Of a DNA stretch of 64,000 bases, positions 13,809 to 24,395 are shown piece after piece. Both the position numbers and the translations under genes were made by a program. Below the pieces are notes generated by a model, which was not told where the DNA came from, searched no databases, and was given only the letters and a program-made list of their open reading frames with translations. Numbering within the stretch: the first letter of the stretch is position 1; each line of letters starts with the position of its first letter. This DNA comes from Tetrapyrgos nigripes (Eukaryota > Basidiomycota > Agaricomycetes > Agaricales > Campanellaceae): positions 1 to 64,000 of the forward strand of contig JAACJM010000047.1 of the NCBI GenBank assembly GCA_013368315.1, written 5' to 3'.

Positions 13809-15805
13809 ATGTCTTATAACAACACCCAAGCATCTGCCAATGGCCTTCCACCAATGTTTGCTCCACAGAGAAGAGCCAACAGCGTACCCCGCCCATTGCA
13901 CCAGCACCCGCCCTCTACTGTCCACAAATCCGATATCTTCTTCTCCAACACCCACAGCGAACCCACTTTGACGCGTGCAAGGACAGCTCCTGCTCCGATA
14001 CCCCCCAAACCATATGCTTATTACTCTGAACCACCGCCTGTCCCGCCCATTCCACCAATTCTGCCACAGCATACCCGACCGGTACCATCAGACAATGCCG
14101 AGCTTCAAGCGGCTATCGAGTTGTCCAAATCCGAATCAGCACAGCGAGCTGAATATCTCAACAATCTTTCTTCTCAAGAAGAAGAAGATTTGGCTCGTGC
14201 TCTAGAGGAATCATTGCGCCTTTCTGGTTCATCTTTATCTGCACCTCCCGTACCCCTTTTTTCACATCCTTCTGGTTCCCGGCCACCTAGAACAATCCAG
14301 TCTGCTCCAGTGTCCAGGACACCCTCTTCAAGAACACACAATGGGACGGCAAGCCCTTCGGGTACAGTGTCTGACTGTATATCGGATGATGAGGCTCTAG
14401 CTCGACGTTTAGCTCAGGAAGAAGAGGAAAATGAGAGGTTACGGAATTCTGGGGAACGCGATGGACGTCTGGTATGTTCTTTGCGGAGATACATTAAGTG
14501 CGATTCTTGGTGTTTATCTGCTCTCTTTCTTTCTAGCCAAACATGCCTTCAATCGATGAGGACGAAGCGTTTGCACGACGCCTTGCTGCAGAAGAAGAAA
14601 GCAAAGGGACGAAAAAAGACGAGGCGTCAACTTCACCGGCTATTACGCCGTCGTCTTTCCCTCCAGCTTACGAAAGCTCTCCTTCTCCTCCACAAACCTC
14701 TTTGGATGTTTCCTCCCTAGTTAACGTTTCATTGTCGCCCAATCGTCCTTTCAGTGACAGCTTGACGCCTCACCGCCGGCCACTAAGTGCTGACGCATCA
14801 TCGACATCATCTGACTTCTTGAGTGCACCCAGTTCCTCAGTCAGACAGTCGACAATGTCCCTTCCCAGCCTCAGCGAGGATCGTGAAGAGGACAGTAGTC
14901 TGCCTGGGGTTTCAGCGAACCAGTTTGTTGACTCGGAGCTCCTGGTTGGGTTTTGTAAGTCTTGTCATCTTCATGCATCTCATACGAGGGCTCATATCTG
15001 CTTTGTAGCCGTTGGGTTCGTTGCTCCAGTCATTTCGCATCAGCAGGTCCCTTGGCAAGGCGTCATGCCCAATATCATTTCATTGCCTTATGGCAAATGT
15101 CCTCCACTTCATGTACAAGCACCCAACTGGCGCCATCTTCTTAAACTTATGGCCAGACTATCCGGTACGAAGGTCGAGCCTAGCATTGAAGCTATTGCAG
15201 ACAAAGTTGAACCCATTCTGCGAACTGTCGTTCAAGTAGTACGAGTAAGTACAGTTTTGACTTCAAAGTGCGATCATGACTCTAACGATCAATAGCCTCA
15301 TCATACTTCACCAGACTGGCGGACAGTATTATGGTTCACTATCGACCATCCAATTCCTGCCAACAGACCTGTCCCGCGAAAGTTCGCCAACGGCGATGTT
15401 GAAGCATTGCCGTACTCCTATACACTTAACACCACCCTGCCCGCATTGCTGCAGGACAGCGCTGATACCGCCATCTCCAAAACATTCACTGTTCCTGCCA
15501 CAGAAAACCTTCCTTATCCCGTCCTCCCAATATCCTTCCCCAATCTTGCCCTTTACCTCTCGGCTGCCCTGGAGGAGTCACGGAGGTACATGAACGATAG
15601 CTCCAGCGGTATCCGCAAGCTGGCCAAGATGGTTGATTCATGTTATCCGAATGAGGCTTCACCGTCGACCACGACCGGTCGTACTCGGAACCTGCTCGGG
15701 AGAGTTATGGGACGAGGAAACAAAAATAACAAGAACAAAGGTCGGGGCGGTAATGAAGAAACCTACGAGTTGGTCACACCTTTCGTACCAGATGAGTGGG
15801 GCTAA
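13809..15805 (+). CDS. Ubiquitin-interacting-motif (UIM) protein of unknown function
   Basis: ATG 13809 gives MSYNNTQASANG. The N-terminal third is Pro/Ser-rich. Two stretches fit the UIM pattern of an acidic patch followed by Ala-x-x-x-Ser: DNAELQAAIELSKSE and SQEEEDLARALEESLRLS. Two further acidic Ala/Arg helices follow (DDEALARRLAQEEEE and EDEAFARRLAAEEE), related to each other. Exons join at 14472/about 14537 (phase 0), at 14955 (phase 1, GTAAGT) and at 15246 (GTAAGT, phase 0). The C-terminal half is well ordered (SLPYGKCPPLHVQAPNWRHL, PDWRTVLWFTIDHPIP) and ends with a Lys/Arg/Asn-rich patch before PFVPDEWG. I recognise no domain in that half. Binding of ubiquitin is inference from the UIMs; a role in endocytic or proteasomal sorting would be a guess. 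Confidence 0.82.
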
Positions 15806-16150
15806 GGAGCATTTGTGGTTTGTCTGTCTTATTTACTATGACTATCCTTTTTCCGTGCAATGTAAATTTAGATACCTCCAAGAATTAGTTACCAGTCTAT
15901 ATGTAGCGTACGGTACGGCATTTATTAACATCATATATCTAACGGTCAGTAATAATGGATGTATAATAATATACGAATCTTTAACCTTGTTGGGAGGATA
16001 GCGAGAACAGCGGCTTGAGGTCTGGCAGACGCATATTGGCTGCCTCGACAGCGGGTTGGTTCGCTAGCTTGGTACTTTGTCATCCAGTTGCAGTGCTTAC
16101 ATTGCCTTTTCTGGAAATCACTTCTAAATCTAAAATTTCCGACTCCACTC
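15806..16150. other. Intergenic region, no gene seen
   Basis: This is the spacer between two same-strand genes. It is AT-rich around 15830-15990 with several short TAATA/TATATA runs, as expected for a 3' UTR with poly(A) signals followed by a promoter. No protein-like frame, tRNA or repeat was recognised. Confidence 0.5.
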
Positions 16151-17397
16151 ATGTCAAACTCACAACTTCCAAATTCTCCCAATTCACGACGAGATTTACT
16201 TACAAGAGTTGCTAGTATCCGACGAACCTTCGGTGATATGAACAACGGAAACACCAAGCCAGCAACGCAAGAATCAAAAACAGTCCCCATTGTCATTCCT
16301 CCCTTGACTCAGGAAGAAGAAGGTTCGTTCTCTGTCCCTTCCTGGCAGGCTACCTGTTTTCTTTTCAATCAAATCTTACTGTCTTTCTTGATAGACCAGG
16401 TTGTTCTCGCACGAATAACAAATGAAGAACGTCCACTCAAACGTGTCATCAAAAAGTTTCACAACTATACAAGTGTGGCCCATACACCCGTAGTGCCTTT
16501 ACCGTCACAAGCTGATACCGACTTGGCTTCTGCTGTCGAGGATGCGCGTGAAGCATTTTTGATCGAGCTGGCATCTTTTGAGTTGCTTTTAAAGAAGAGT
16601 GCTCTGATATGCGAGGCGGAGGCGAGACAGGTGGAAGAATACCAACGAGAAAAGGAGAAGATTGGTGAGTAGTAGACTTGTCTCACTGTGCAATCCACTG
16701 AGACCATCTCATTTGCAGAGCTAGAACATGGTGCACTTCGCGGACAGATCGAGCAACTCAAAATCGCACTGGAAAACGCGCAGATGCTACGGCGCCAGAA
16801 GATGGAGTATGATCTTGTCGCCGAGAAAGTGAATACCTTACCCAGCAGAGATGAACTAATGCAGTGCGTGTCTTACTCTCAAAAGGTCATAATAATCTCA
16901 TCCGGACTGGATTATCTTCTAGAACCATCCAGTCACTCGAGAACGATATGGCAGCAATACAAGCTGAGCACGAAACACAAAATCGAACAATACAGGCACA
17001 AAAAGCTGCGCTGGATAGCATCGTTATGGATCTAACGTCACTACGATTCATGGGTAAGGACCGGGATGTAGAGCCCTCATCTTCCGCTTCACAGAGAGCA
17101 TCGCCGGCATTAGAAGGCAGTAGTGCGGACGGCTTGGAAGATGGTGGGAGCGCAAGTGGGCAGCCTAGTCGTCTGCATACATCTACGTCAGCAGTGGGCG
17201 AGACCGAAGAGAAGGAAGAGGGCGAAGAAGGTGAAGAAGAGAAGCCACTTGATTCTGCTTTACAGTCCGAAAACGATATCGAAATGGGAGAAGTTGCAGA
17301 AGAGAAATTTTCTAGGAAGAAAGTGCGCGAGGAGTTGGAAGAGGGAGAAGCGACTGATGCGAGTAGTGAATTGTCTGAGCCTCCCGATGATATGTAG
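16151..17397 (+). CDS. THOC7: THO complex subunit 7 (Thoc7/Mft1-like)
   Basis: Thoc7 is a coiled-coil subunit of the THO/TREX complex that couples transcription to mRNA packaging and export. Five exons inferred: 16151-16322, 16395-16664, 16719-16863 and 16923-17397, the last long one holding the tail, with GT-AG introns throughout. The family core is visible: VVLARITNEERPLKRVIKKF near the N-terminus, a helix LLKKSALICEAEARQVEEY, then the signature AQMLRRQKMEYDLVAEKVN followed by PSRDEL, and a second coiled coil (IQSLENDMAAIQAEHE). The C-terminal ~110 residues are an acidic Glu/Ser tail, longer than in the human protein and probably disordered. Start ATG 16151 gives MSNSQLPNSPNSRRD. It converges with the RNase Z gene. 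Confidence 0.88.
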
Positions 17398-17793
17398 AGA
17401 ATTGTACCCAAGCCTTCTCATGTTACGAATGACATATCAAACTTACATTTGGATGCGACCAGAGGCCCGTGCCTTGTCCGTGCCTTCCATAAAAGACTGA
17501 TAGCATAAAACCAGGATGTGCTGGCAGTGGAATACTGCCGAATACTTGTATCGACTGCAGATGTCCTCATGTCAGGACTCAGGGACGCTCAGTGATTTTA
17601 TTGGATTCTATCGGTATTCTGAATAATGACTACTAATAGTAACTTGAGGTATCGGTATCTAGTGGGTCCTGGAAGAGAAACTGCATAGTGTGAATTCACG
17701 GTCCGGGAGCAAAATGGCCCGACGTACCAAGGCCGAAACCATGCTAAAGGTGAGCCTGGACATCATGTCGATATCCACCGCATTCCGAAACCA
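17398..17793. other. Convergent intergenic region, no gene seen
   Basis: This lies between the stop codons of THOC7 (+) and RNase Z (-). It holds both 3' ends. Open frames running through it on the plus strand are extensions antisense to RNase Z with no protein-like content. No repeats or RNA genes were recognised. Confidence 0.5.
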
Positions 17794-19109
17794 CTATGAA
17801 GTTGGAAGGGTCACTTCCACTGTCATCAAATCTCGTGCACATAACACCAAGTCTCCGTATTCCGCCGCAGCGAGATTTGCTATGGCGTCCATGATCAATT
17901 TTGAGGAAGGCTCGACGTGATCATCCCCAGGATAGCGTGAAGAAAAATGATTGAGGACCAATCTCTTTGCTCCTATCCGTTTTGCAAACAACCCAGCCAT
18001 CTGTGGCGTTGAATGGCCTCTAGATATTGCTCTATCCTGCACCGTTTCATACGTGTCGGTCTCTTTCGTGTGAGGATCTACGTTTGGTAGGTGTGCGTTA
18101 GTGGCTTCGTGTATTAGAAGATCTGTGTCCTGTGCGAGAGGTGCAACGGGTGAGGGATCGTAGGTATCTCCGAGGATTGTAATTTTCCGTCCATTCCGAC
18201 GGGGAGGACCTTGTAAAACTGTCCCGTCTGCAAGTTCGACCGATTTTCCTTCTTGTAATGTCCTCATTACAGACATGGGCGCCTTGTTTCGTTTTATGTC
18301 AGGAAGGTATTTTTTCGCATCGATCTTCCCTGGGACAGGACCTTCTGTGACAACATAGCCAACACATGGTACAGAGTGCATTATCGGCGCAGCAGAAACC
18401 GATACGACTTCGTCTTTGTAAACGTCAGCCCACACGCCGTCGATTTGAGGTATGTTGCGTCCAGAGGGTAATTCGGCAGCATGTAGTGGAAGTTCTGTAT
18501 AGTCCCGCGTATCTGGATCTGAAAGGAAACGCAGCTCGTGGACGACAAAGGGACGTCCGAATAGAGTGTGCGTGAATTTGAGTCCATTTCGGATGTATGC
18601 TCGTGTCCCGAGAGGCCCGTAGATCTCAAGAGGCTTGTGAAGAACAAGCCGTCAGCGTAAGACGTGCTAGGGAAAAGGGTGACGAACTGGCTCATCTAGG
18701 TTGACTTGTGTCCTAGGATCATCTACACCTTCAGCGGTACCACCTGCGCCATTTAAACAACCGGCGAGGACAGGTAGCAAACCAAATATATGGTCCCCTT
18801 CACAAAATTAATTCTGGGGAGAGAACTGAGAACCACAGGATTTACCATGTGTATGAGTTATGAATATCTTTTCGATCTTCCCCATCTTGACAGTACTTTT
18901 CTGGATTTGGTGCTGAGTAGCTGGTATAACTGAGCACCTGATCAAGAATTGTTATGATAAGTCCTACCTTCACCGCAATCAAATAGCCAGACGTCACTTC
19001 CCAAACGAAGTGCAAGTGCTGAATGGTTCCGAGTAGAAGATGGCATTGCAGAAGCAGTACCAAGGAATGTTACACCGATAGAACTTGAATGAATCGGAAG
19101 ACGCTGCAT
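17794..19109 (-). CDS. Ribonuclease Z, short form (tRNA 3' endonuclease, ELAC1-like)
   Basis: RNase Z removes the 3' trailer of precursor tRNAs using a di-zinc metallo-beta-lactamase fold. From ATG 19109 ([10 protein letters not shown]) the protein runs [18 protein letters not shown], then FDCGE spliced to ATQHQIQKS, then the zinc motif ITHTHG/DH split by an intron near 18840, giving HTHGDHIFG. Later blocks fit the family: [21 protein letters not shown] (Asp ligand), [17 protein letters not shown] (His ligand) and [10 protein letters not shown] (His ligand). No N-terminal non-catalytic half is present, so this is the short ELAC1 form. The upstream exon that could extend the protein (near 19200) joins in the wrong phase, so I treat its intron as lying in the 5' UTR. 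It is divergent from the gene at 19289. Confidence 0.93.
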
Positions 19110-19288
19110 GCTTCCTGCTGCTGGCCTGTGATGGTAAGAGAAGGGAAATAGGAGCTGAGAATCGGACCTACCAGAGAAGTGATAGGATCTTTTGAAAAAA
19201 GTTGTGACTCGAACAACATGGTTAACTGAAAATGACTTGCGCATGAAAGTGTGACGTAGGTTAAATAACCTTTTTCTTCCTAGCAATC

Positions 19289-20211
19289 ATGTCAAACAAG
19301 CGATATCCTTCTATTTCTCCAATGTCACCGTTTACAGATGGCTACGAAACAGATGACGAAGCTTCCTTCTGCGCGAGTGCACCTACGCTTCAGGAAAGCT
19401 TCAAGGCGAGTACGATATTAACGTGTAACCGCAGTATATTCTAACCGTTTCCAAAGCGTCTGTTTTACGAACATACCCCTCCAGAGCCTCAACTTCAACC
19501 GTTGCGAAATTTACCCTCTCCACCTCTAATGTCGCTTTCGTCTCCTATCTCAGATGTACAGGACACCCCAAATTATACCAATTCCATCAGCCTATCTCCT
19601 TATCAAGAACCCATAGATCTTGAGCTTAGCCCAGGAGGAACGCTTCGTCGAGCCAATCATGCTGAGAATGACATTGATGATAATTCAACACCACTTCGTA
19701 CTCCCTTCCATCCAACCTTTTCAAAAACTCAACCCGAAACCCTTCACGAGAGCCCCTTCATTCATCGCCCCTTCAAACCATCAAAACAACTTCAAAGACT
19801 GGCATCTACCCCTGCACCTTCCGGTGAACGGGGCTGGAGAGCAGGAGAAGCTTCCCCGTGTGTATCGTCCACTCTACATACAACACTGTTTTCCTTTTGG
19901 AGTCACCCCTCCCACCTCTTTCCCAAGATGAACGTCACACAACAGCCTCTCGAATTCCCCAGATATTCTGTATTCAAGAAGATATCGCTGCCACTCACCA
20001 TGACAAGGAACACGACTTTAGCAGGTCATTTCCAGGATTCCTGCGAGGTCTTCCTACTTTCCGCCTTCCCACTTCGCCTTTCGACGAACGACCGCTTTCG
20101 CCGTTGTCTCCGCGTATTTGCAGTCCTTTAAAGTCTCCTTTTCTCATCAGAGATCGAGATGGAGGGACTTCTGAATATTTCACTGGGGTTGTGGCCTGCT
20201 CTTCACGTTAG
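19289..20211 (+). CDS. Hypothetical Ser/Pro-rich protein with a GC-AG intron
   Basis: No family is recognised. ATG 19289 gives MSNKRYPSISPMSPF, followed by an acidic patch (GYETDDEASF). Frame and phase demand removal of 19406-19456. The donor there is GCGAGT and the acceptor is CCAAAG with a CTAAC branch site inside, so this looks like a GC-AG intron; the GT five bases further on gives a frame with an early stop. The middle is low complexity (LPSPPLMSLSSPISD) with many SP/TP sites. A second intron near 19862-19902 (phase 0) restores the frame seen to the end, where phosphorylatable SP sites recur (FDERPLSPLSPR) before CSSR-stop at 20209-20211. Predicted length is about 270 residues, mostly disordered. 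A regulatory phosphoprotein is possible but unproven. Confidence 0.6.
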
Positions 20212-20322
20212 GGTGCAGTACTGAGTTACTCGGATACCTTGCAAAAGTTCACTGTAATATGGATACGGGATACCTTTACATCATGTGTATACAAAACCAG
20301 TCCTATAGTCATACTGTAATCC

Positions 20323-21658
20323 TCAGCGAAATCGACCTTTCTTCCTCTGACGCTCCTTAGAGAGCTGTTCCATGCGCTGCCGCTTCAGTTTTGTGGGTGA
20401 CTCCGCATATAATTGCGGTTGCTGGTCTGCTGGAGGTGGAGTGGCTAATGACTTGTCGTCGTCCTCATCGTCGTCTTCTTCTGCAATACGTTCTAGTTCG
20501 GACTCCTCGTTGTTGGCGGGTGTTGAAGCGCTATTTCATCGCCTTAGTTGAGCACAAGAATTTTCATAAAAATGAGTTAACTCACATTGAAGTCCCATCG
20601 TTGATGAATTCTTCTTCAGCTTCTTCTTCGCTTGTTTCCTCCCCGGCATGGTGATCCATCGCACACCACGCCTTCGCTACATCTAGCAGTGCGTCCCAAC
20701 GTTCCCGTTCTGTGTAGTGGACTAACTCGACATCCTCTCTTGCGCAAACCTGTTTGCAATAGGGGCATTGAACCGTTTCGTCGGAACCTTTAGAAATTTG
20801 GGCCAGACAGTCATTGCAGACGAGGTGTTCGCACTGTAGGCTGGATAGAGAAGATTATAAGGGATTCTCCCTGATCTGGAAGGATACCCACGTACCCGGA
20901 AGTTTTCTTGACCTCCAAATTGTCAAAGCAAATTGGACACTCTTCCCCTTCATCGGACAATGTCGAAACTATGACGAGGTCACTGAATTTGCGAAGCAAC
21001 TGCACTCAAGTCTTGTGAGAATGGTAGGTGGAATAGTCAGAGGTGTCAATATCTCACCTTCTTCATCTTATGGACTGCATCTACTCCATTCTCAGCATCG
21101 GAGCCTTCACCTTCCATAAGATCATCTGCCTCTGCTTTGACTGCTTGGGAACGTAGCTTCCGCCATCCTGTACATCGGATTCGATATTCGTGAGCTTGTA
21201 TCTGATGTGTCTACCTGTTCGATTTTCCTTCTATCTTTCTTCCGAGCCTGAATTCGAGTGGACAAATGATTACTAGAACAGCCAATATGTAAATGAGAAC
21301 TGTACTTACGGTTTCCAGTTTCTTTACTCTCTTCTCGAGTTCCGCTACTTTCTGGACATTACTTGAACGACTAGCAGCGTTTCGGCGACGGCCAGAAGAC
21401 GAAGAAGCCTCTGGTTGAGATTGTTTTAGCTTTTCCTTGAGCCCTTGGTTCTCTTTCCCCAACTGGTCCAATTGTTTTTTCATCTGTTTGACACCTCGAA
21501 GGACATGTTGAATCTCATCCTTGAAAGTAGTGAAGTTAGCCAAGAGGGGTATGGGTCACAGATAGCAACTGAACCTCGATATTATTGCCAGAGTCAGAAG
21601 GATCCGAGTCGCTCTCAACTTGTGCGGCTCTCGTTCGTCGGTGTTTTGGTAATATCAT
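20323..21658 (-). CDS. RING-finger protein with N-terminal coiled coil
   Basis: ATG 21658 gives MILPKHRRTRAAQVESDS. A phase-0 intron with a good GGCTAAC branch joins NNIE to DEIQHVLRGVKQ, the start of a long coiled coil (QLDQLGKENQGLKEKLK, then VAELEKRVKKLE). After an acidic linker the RING appears: ECPICFDNL, intron, LQCEHLVCNDCL, then QCPYCKQVC, that is C-x2-C...C-x-H-x2-C-x2-C...C-x2-C, a C3HC4 pattern. The C-terminal part is acidic (ETSEEEAEEEF, EEDDDEDDD) and ends in a basic helix (RQRKKGRFR). It is probably a ubiquitin E3 ligase with a dimerising coiled coil; the substrate is unknown. It is divergent from the F-box-like gene, with 224 bp between starts. A damaged copy of its 5' half lies at 23880-24190. 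Confidence 0.85.
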
Positions 21659-21882
21659 CCGGTTATTTGCTGGGTCGGCTGTTTACATGACCCCTGAACC
21701 TAGACCCTCACGGCATGCACTTTCCGTGAGAAAAAGGCAGGTAGTTCCGTTCATTTATTTTTCATCTCGCTTTTTGACCGGGCTGAAGATCCAAATAAAC
21801 ATTTTCAACTCATTTTTCTCCAGGAAAAGTGCACACTGGCTCCTACCGTGCTAGCTTCTGTCACCACCTTTCTACTTTCGCC

Positions 21883-23793
21883 ATGACGAGCACCGTCTTG
21901 TGCACGAAATGCAATGCAACCTTTCAAGCCGTCAGTAACTCTCCGCCGACCTACATCAGACGAGAGCGCTTGCGAGAAGTCAACGGAGCCCCATCTTCCA
22001 CAGAAGCGAGCAGAATCTTGCACTCTCTGGAAATCTGCAAGGACGATCTGCTACGCTACGACGAGGAGATAGCGAGAGTCAGTGCTGTACTAGCAGAGTT
22101 GAAAGAGAAGCGGTCTGTGCTGCAGGAACACATCCAGGAGCAGCATGGTCTACTATCCCCTAGTCGCAAGGTTCCCATGGAGGTTTTGACGGAAATTTTT
22201 GCTGCGGTCTGTGGAGAGTACGGCTTAGAAATTCTTTTTCGAGGAGTTGTCTTCCCGCATGCTTTGACTCTCTCCCATGTATGTTCATCCTGGAGGAACG
22301 TCACCCTGTCTTTCACCTCTTTGTGGAGTGGCATACGACTGGACTTGGGCTCAATTAAAAGAGGGCTTCGGCACCCTTTTCGCATCGTAGTCCGTCTATA
22401 CATGCTCAGGTCGAAACAGTTTGGGCTCAATCTTCGATTTGACGCTGCTACACTTGAAGCGAGTGGACGCCGTCATCATGCTTGTCCAGAGCACTGGAGT
22501 GGAGAAATTGTTCAAATGTTGCTTTTGGATGGTGCACGCTGGCGTCGCGTCGTCTTCACTGCAAACGACTATTTTGCCGCCAAATATTTGCAGGGTATGC
22601 CGAGTGCTTTCGAAAACCTCGAACAACTTGTGCTTGGAGGAGGGGCATCTTATAGAGGATCATCAGAAGGATCATCACGGTCCCTACTCGAGCGCATCGC
22701 TTCCCAGGCCCCGAAATTACACGACGTCGTGTTAGTAGCGGCAAAAACCACCACCTTACCCTTCCGATTCCACGAATTAACCTCGATCACGTTAGAGAGT
22801 GACCATCGCTACGCCGTTGAACGAATAGACGGGGTGTTGCACAGAGCTTCTCGTCTGGAGCAATTTTCGGTTGATATCGACATTAGCGATTTCAGGATTC
22901 CAGCGGTTGTGGCATCTCCTGCCAAAATCAGGTCAAACTCGTTGAAAAATCTCACCCTGACGATCACCAAGTCACTTCTTTTGTCCTCTCGGATCATCGC
23001 TACTCTTAATCTGCCTTCCCTCACTGTACTCAAGCTTTCAATTGACTCATTCTGGAACTCAGATTCGGACAGGAGTGAATGGCTTCATTGCTTCAAAGCT
23101 ATGCTCCTGCAGTCAGGTTGTCGACTCGAGGCTTTTGAGCTCGCTTCAGGTGATCTATTTGACACGGAGGCGGTATTGCAGATTCTATCCTGGATGCCTG
23201 CCCTCACCACCGTGTCCCTTGAGATGGGTTGTAAATCGATACCATCATCATTTTTCACGCAGATAGCACTGTCCTCGTCCGCGATCTCAGGTTCACCATA
23301 CTCGAACCCTCCCATTATGCCACGCCTAGAAAATCTTCAGATCACTGTCGCTGACTTGTATGTCAGAGAGGTGACTGCTGAACTACCTGATCCAGAGGCC
23401 ATCGTCTTTATGATTGAGTCGAGACAGACCATCCTCAGCGTCCAGGATACTCGACTCGAGAGTCATTGGGGTCGTGCAGTTGTGCCCGCAGACACACAAG
23501 TCTTGACCCATCTTTTGACTAATTTCAGACTCGACGCTCCAGCAAGGTCCAGCTCGGATTCTGAACGGCAGTGGGCGCAGCGCCTGCGCTCTCTCATGAC
23601 AACCAGACTCGAGGATTATAGGAAGGAGTCATCGACCAGGAAGAGGTTGACGCATACGTTGAATTTGGAGAGCTGTAGTAATTTGCGATTCTACTCATGC
23701 TGCATCTGTTCAGTTTGGATTGTAGCTTTAGAGGATATTAGGTGCTGCTTGTTTATGAGGACAGCTGGGGGAAAACCAAACGTACTTTCTTAA
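21883..23793 (+). CDS. F-box-like protein of the Agaricomycete family
   Basis: An intronless gene of about 636 residues, unusual among its intron-rich neighbours but normal for this family. ATG 21883 gives MTSTVLCTKCNATF; the two Cys pairs are a weak CxxC hint. A short coiled coil (DEEIARVSAVLAELKEKRS) leads into the F-box-like segment RKVPMEVLTEIFAAVC...LSHVCSSWRNVTLS, the arrangement seen in the expanded mushroom F-box-like families. The remainder is irregular leucine-rich sequence with repeats of the type LTSITLESD and LPSLTVLKLSID. Such proteins are thought to recruit substrates to SCF ubiquitin ligases via Skp1; no partner can be predicted here. It sits between the RING gene and that gene's broken partial copy. 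Confidence 0.88.
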   Translation: MTSTVLCTKCNATFQAVSNSPPTYIRRERLREVNGAPSSTEASRILHSLEICKDDLLRYDEEIARVSAVLAELKEKRSVLQEHIQEQHGLLSPSRKVPMEVLTEIFAAVCGEYGLEILFRGVVFPHALTLSHVCSSWRNVTLSFTSLWSGIRLDLGSIKRGLRHPFRIVVRLYMLRSKQFGLNLRFDAATLEASGRRHHACPEHWSGEIVQMLLLDGARWRRVVFTANDYFAAKYLQGMPSAFENLEQLVLGGGASYRGSSEGSSRSLLERIASQAPKLHDVVLVAAKTTTLPFRFHELTSITLESDHRYAVERIDGVLHRASRLEQFSVDIDISDFRIPAVVASPAKIRSNSLKNLTLTITKSLLLSSRIIATLNLPSLTVLKLSIDSFWNSDSDRSEWLHCFKAMLLQSGCRLEAFELASGDLFDTEAVLQILSWMPALTTVSLEMGCKSIPSSFFTQIALSSSAISGSPYSNPPIMPRLENLQITVADLYVREVTAELPDPEAIVFMIESRQTILSVQDTRLESHWGRAVVPADTQVLTHLLTNFRLDAPARSSSDSERQWAQRLRSLMTTRLEDYRKESSTRKRLTHTLNLESCSNLRFYSCCICSVWIVALEDIRCCLFMRTAGGKPNVLS

Positions 23794-23879
23794 TCTTATC
23801 ATTTGTCCGTTCCTGTTAGGCAACCTAGAACATTGACAATTTGTATATGACGTTCTTTATGAGAAGTCCTCACCGATTC

Positions 23880-24190
23880 TAACTGATTGACTTTTGTCTC
23901 AAGCTCTGCGACTCTCAGCATTGTAGCTTGTTTCAGAGTTTCCGCGCTCAGACGGAGCTTCTGGTTGCAAGTAGCTGTTAAGCTTTTCCTTTAACTTTTT
24001 GTTTTTCGCTTTCGACTCTTGAGTTGTTTGACTTTTCGAAGGACCATTTGAATGCCTTTCTGAGAGATAGTCAGTGAACAGATGCACCAAAGCCAGCCAA
24101 AAAGCTTCAAATCTCAACGTCAATGTGAGTATCAGAGTCAGTTTCTACCTTCGGAGCAGGAGCTGTTCGTTTGGGACGAGTATAGGGGTG
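23880..24190 (-). pseudogene. Truncated partial copy of the RING gene (coiled-coil exons only)
   Basis: Read on the minus strand, this stretch repeats the order of the 5' half of the RING gene at 20323-21658. It has a first block reading KRTAPAPKVETDSDTH (compare HRRTRAAQVESDSD), an intron-like gap, then IQMVLRKVKQLK (compare IQHVLRGVKQMK), LKEKL, a QPEAP block (compare QPEAS) and VAELETKVNQLES (compare VAELEKRVKKLET). The blocks lie in different frames: the IQMVLRK frame hits a stop within 13 codons and LKEKL is in another frame. No ATG opens the first block cleanly and nothing resembling the RING domain follows downstream. Nucleotide similarity is patchy but obvious around the ATTCAA...GTCCTTCGA and AAGGAAAAGCT segments. 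I conclude it is a decayed, 3'-truncated duplicate. Confidence 0.72.
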
Positions 24191-24395
24191 CTACATAAGT
24201 CACGGGGGCATACCGAACCTCGGCGCCGAGAATACTCCATATAGAAGAAACCTTCGACCAAGAAGGCACGTGATCGCGTCAAAAGAAGGTGACGACAAAC
24301 TTCGTTGAACTCAACCTCAACTCAACGAATGCTCGACTGTTTGGCATACTAACCTTTCTTTTTTTCTTCATTCTTCTAGCGATATATCATCATCT

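Noticed and set aside
19110..19286. N-terminal extension of RNase Z
   Set aside because: The upstream exon joins in the wrong phase through its good intron, so it is more likely 5' UTR.
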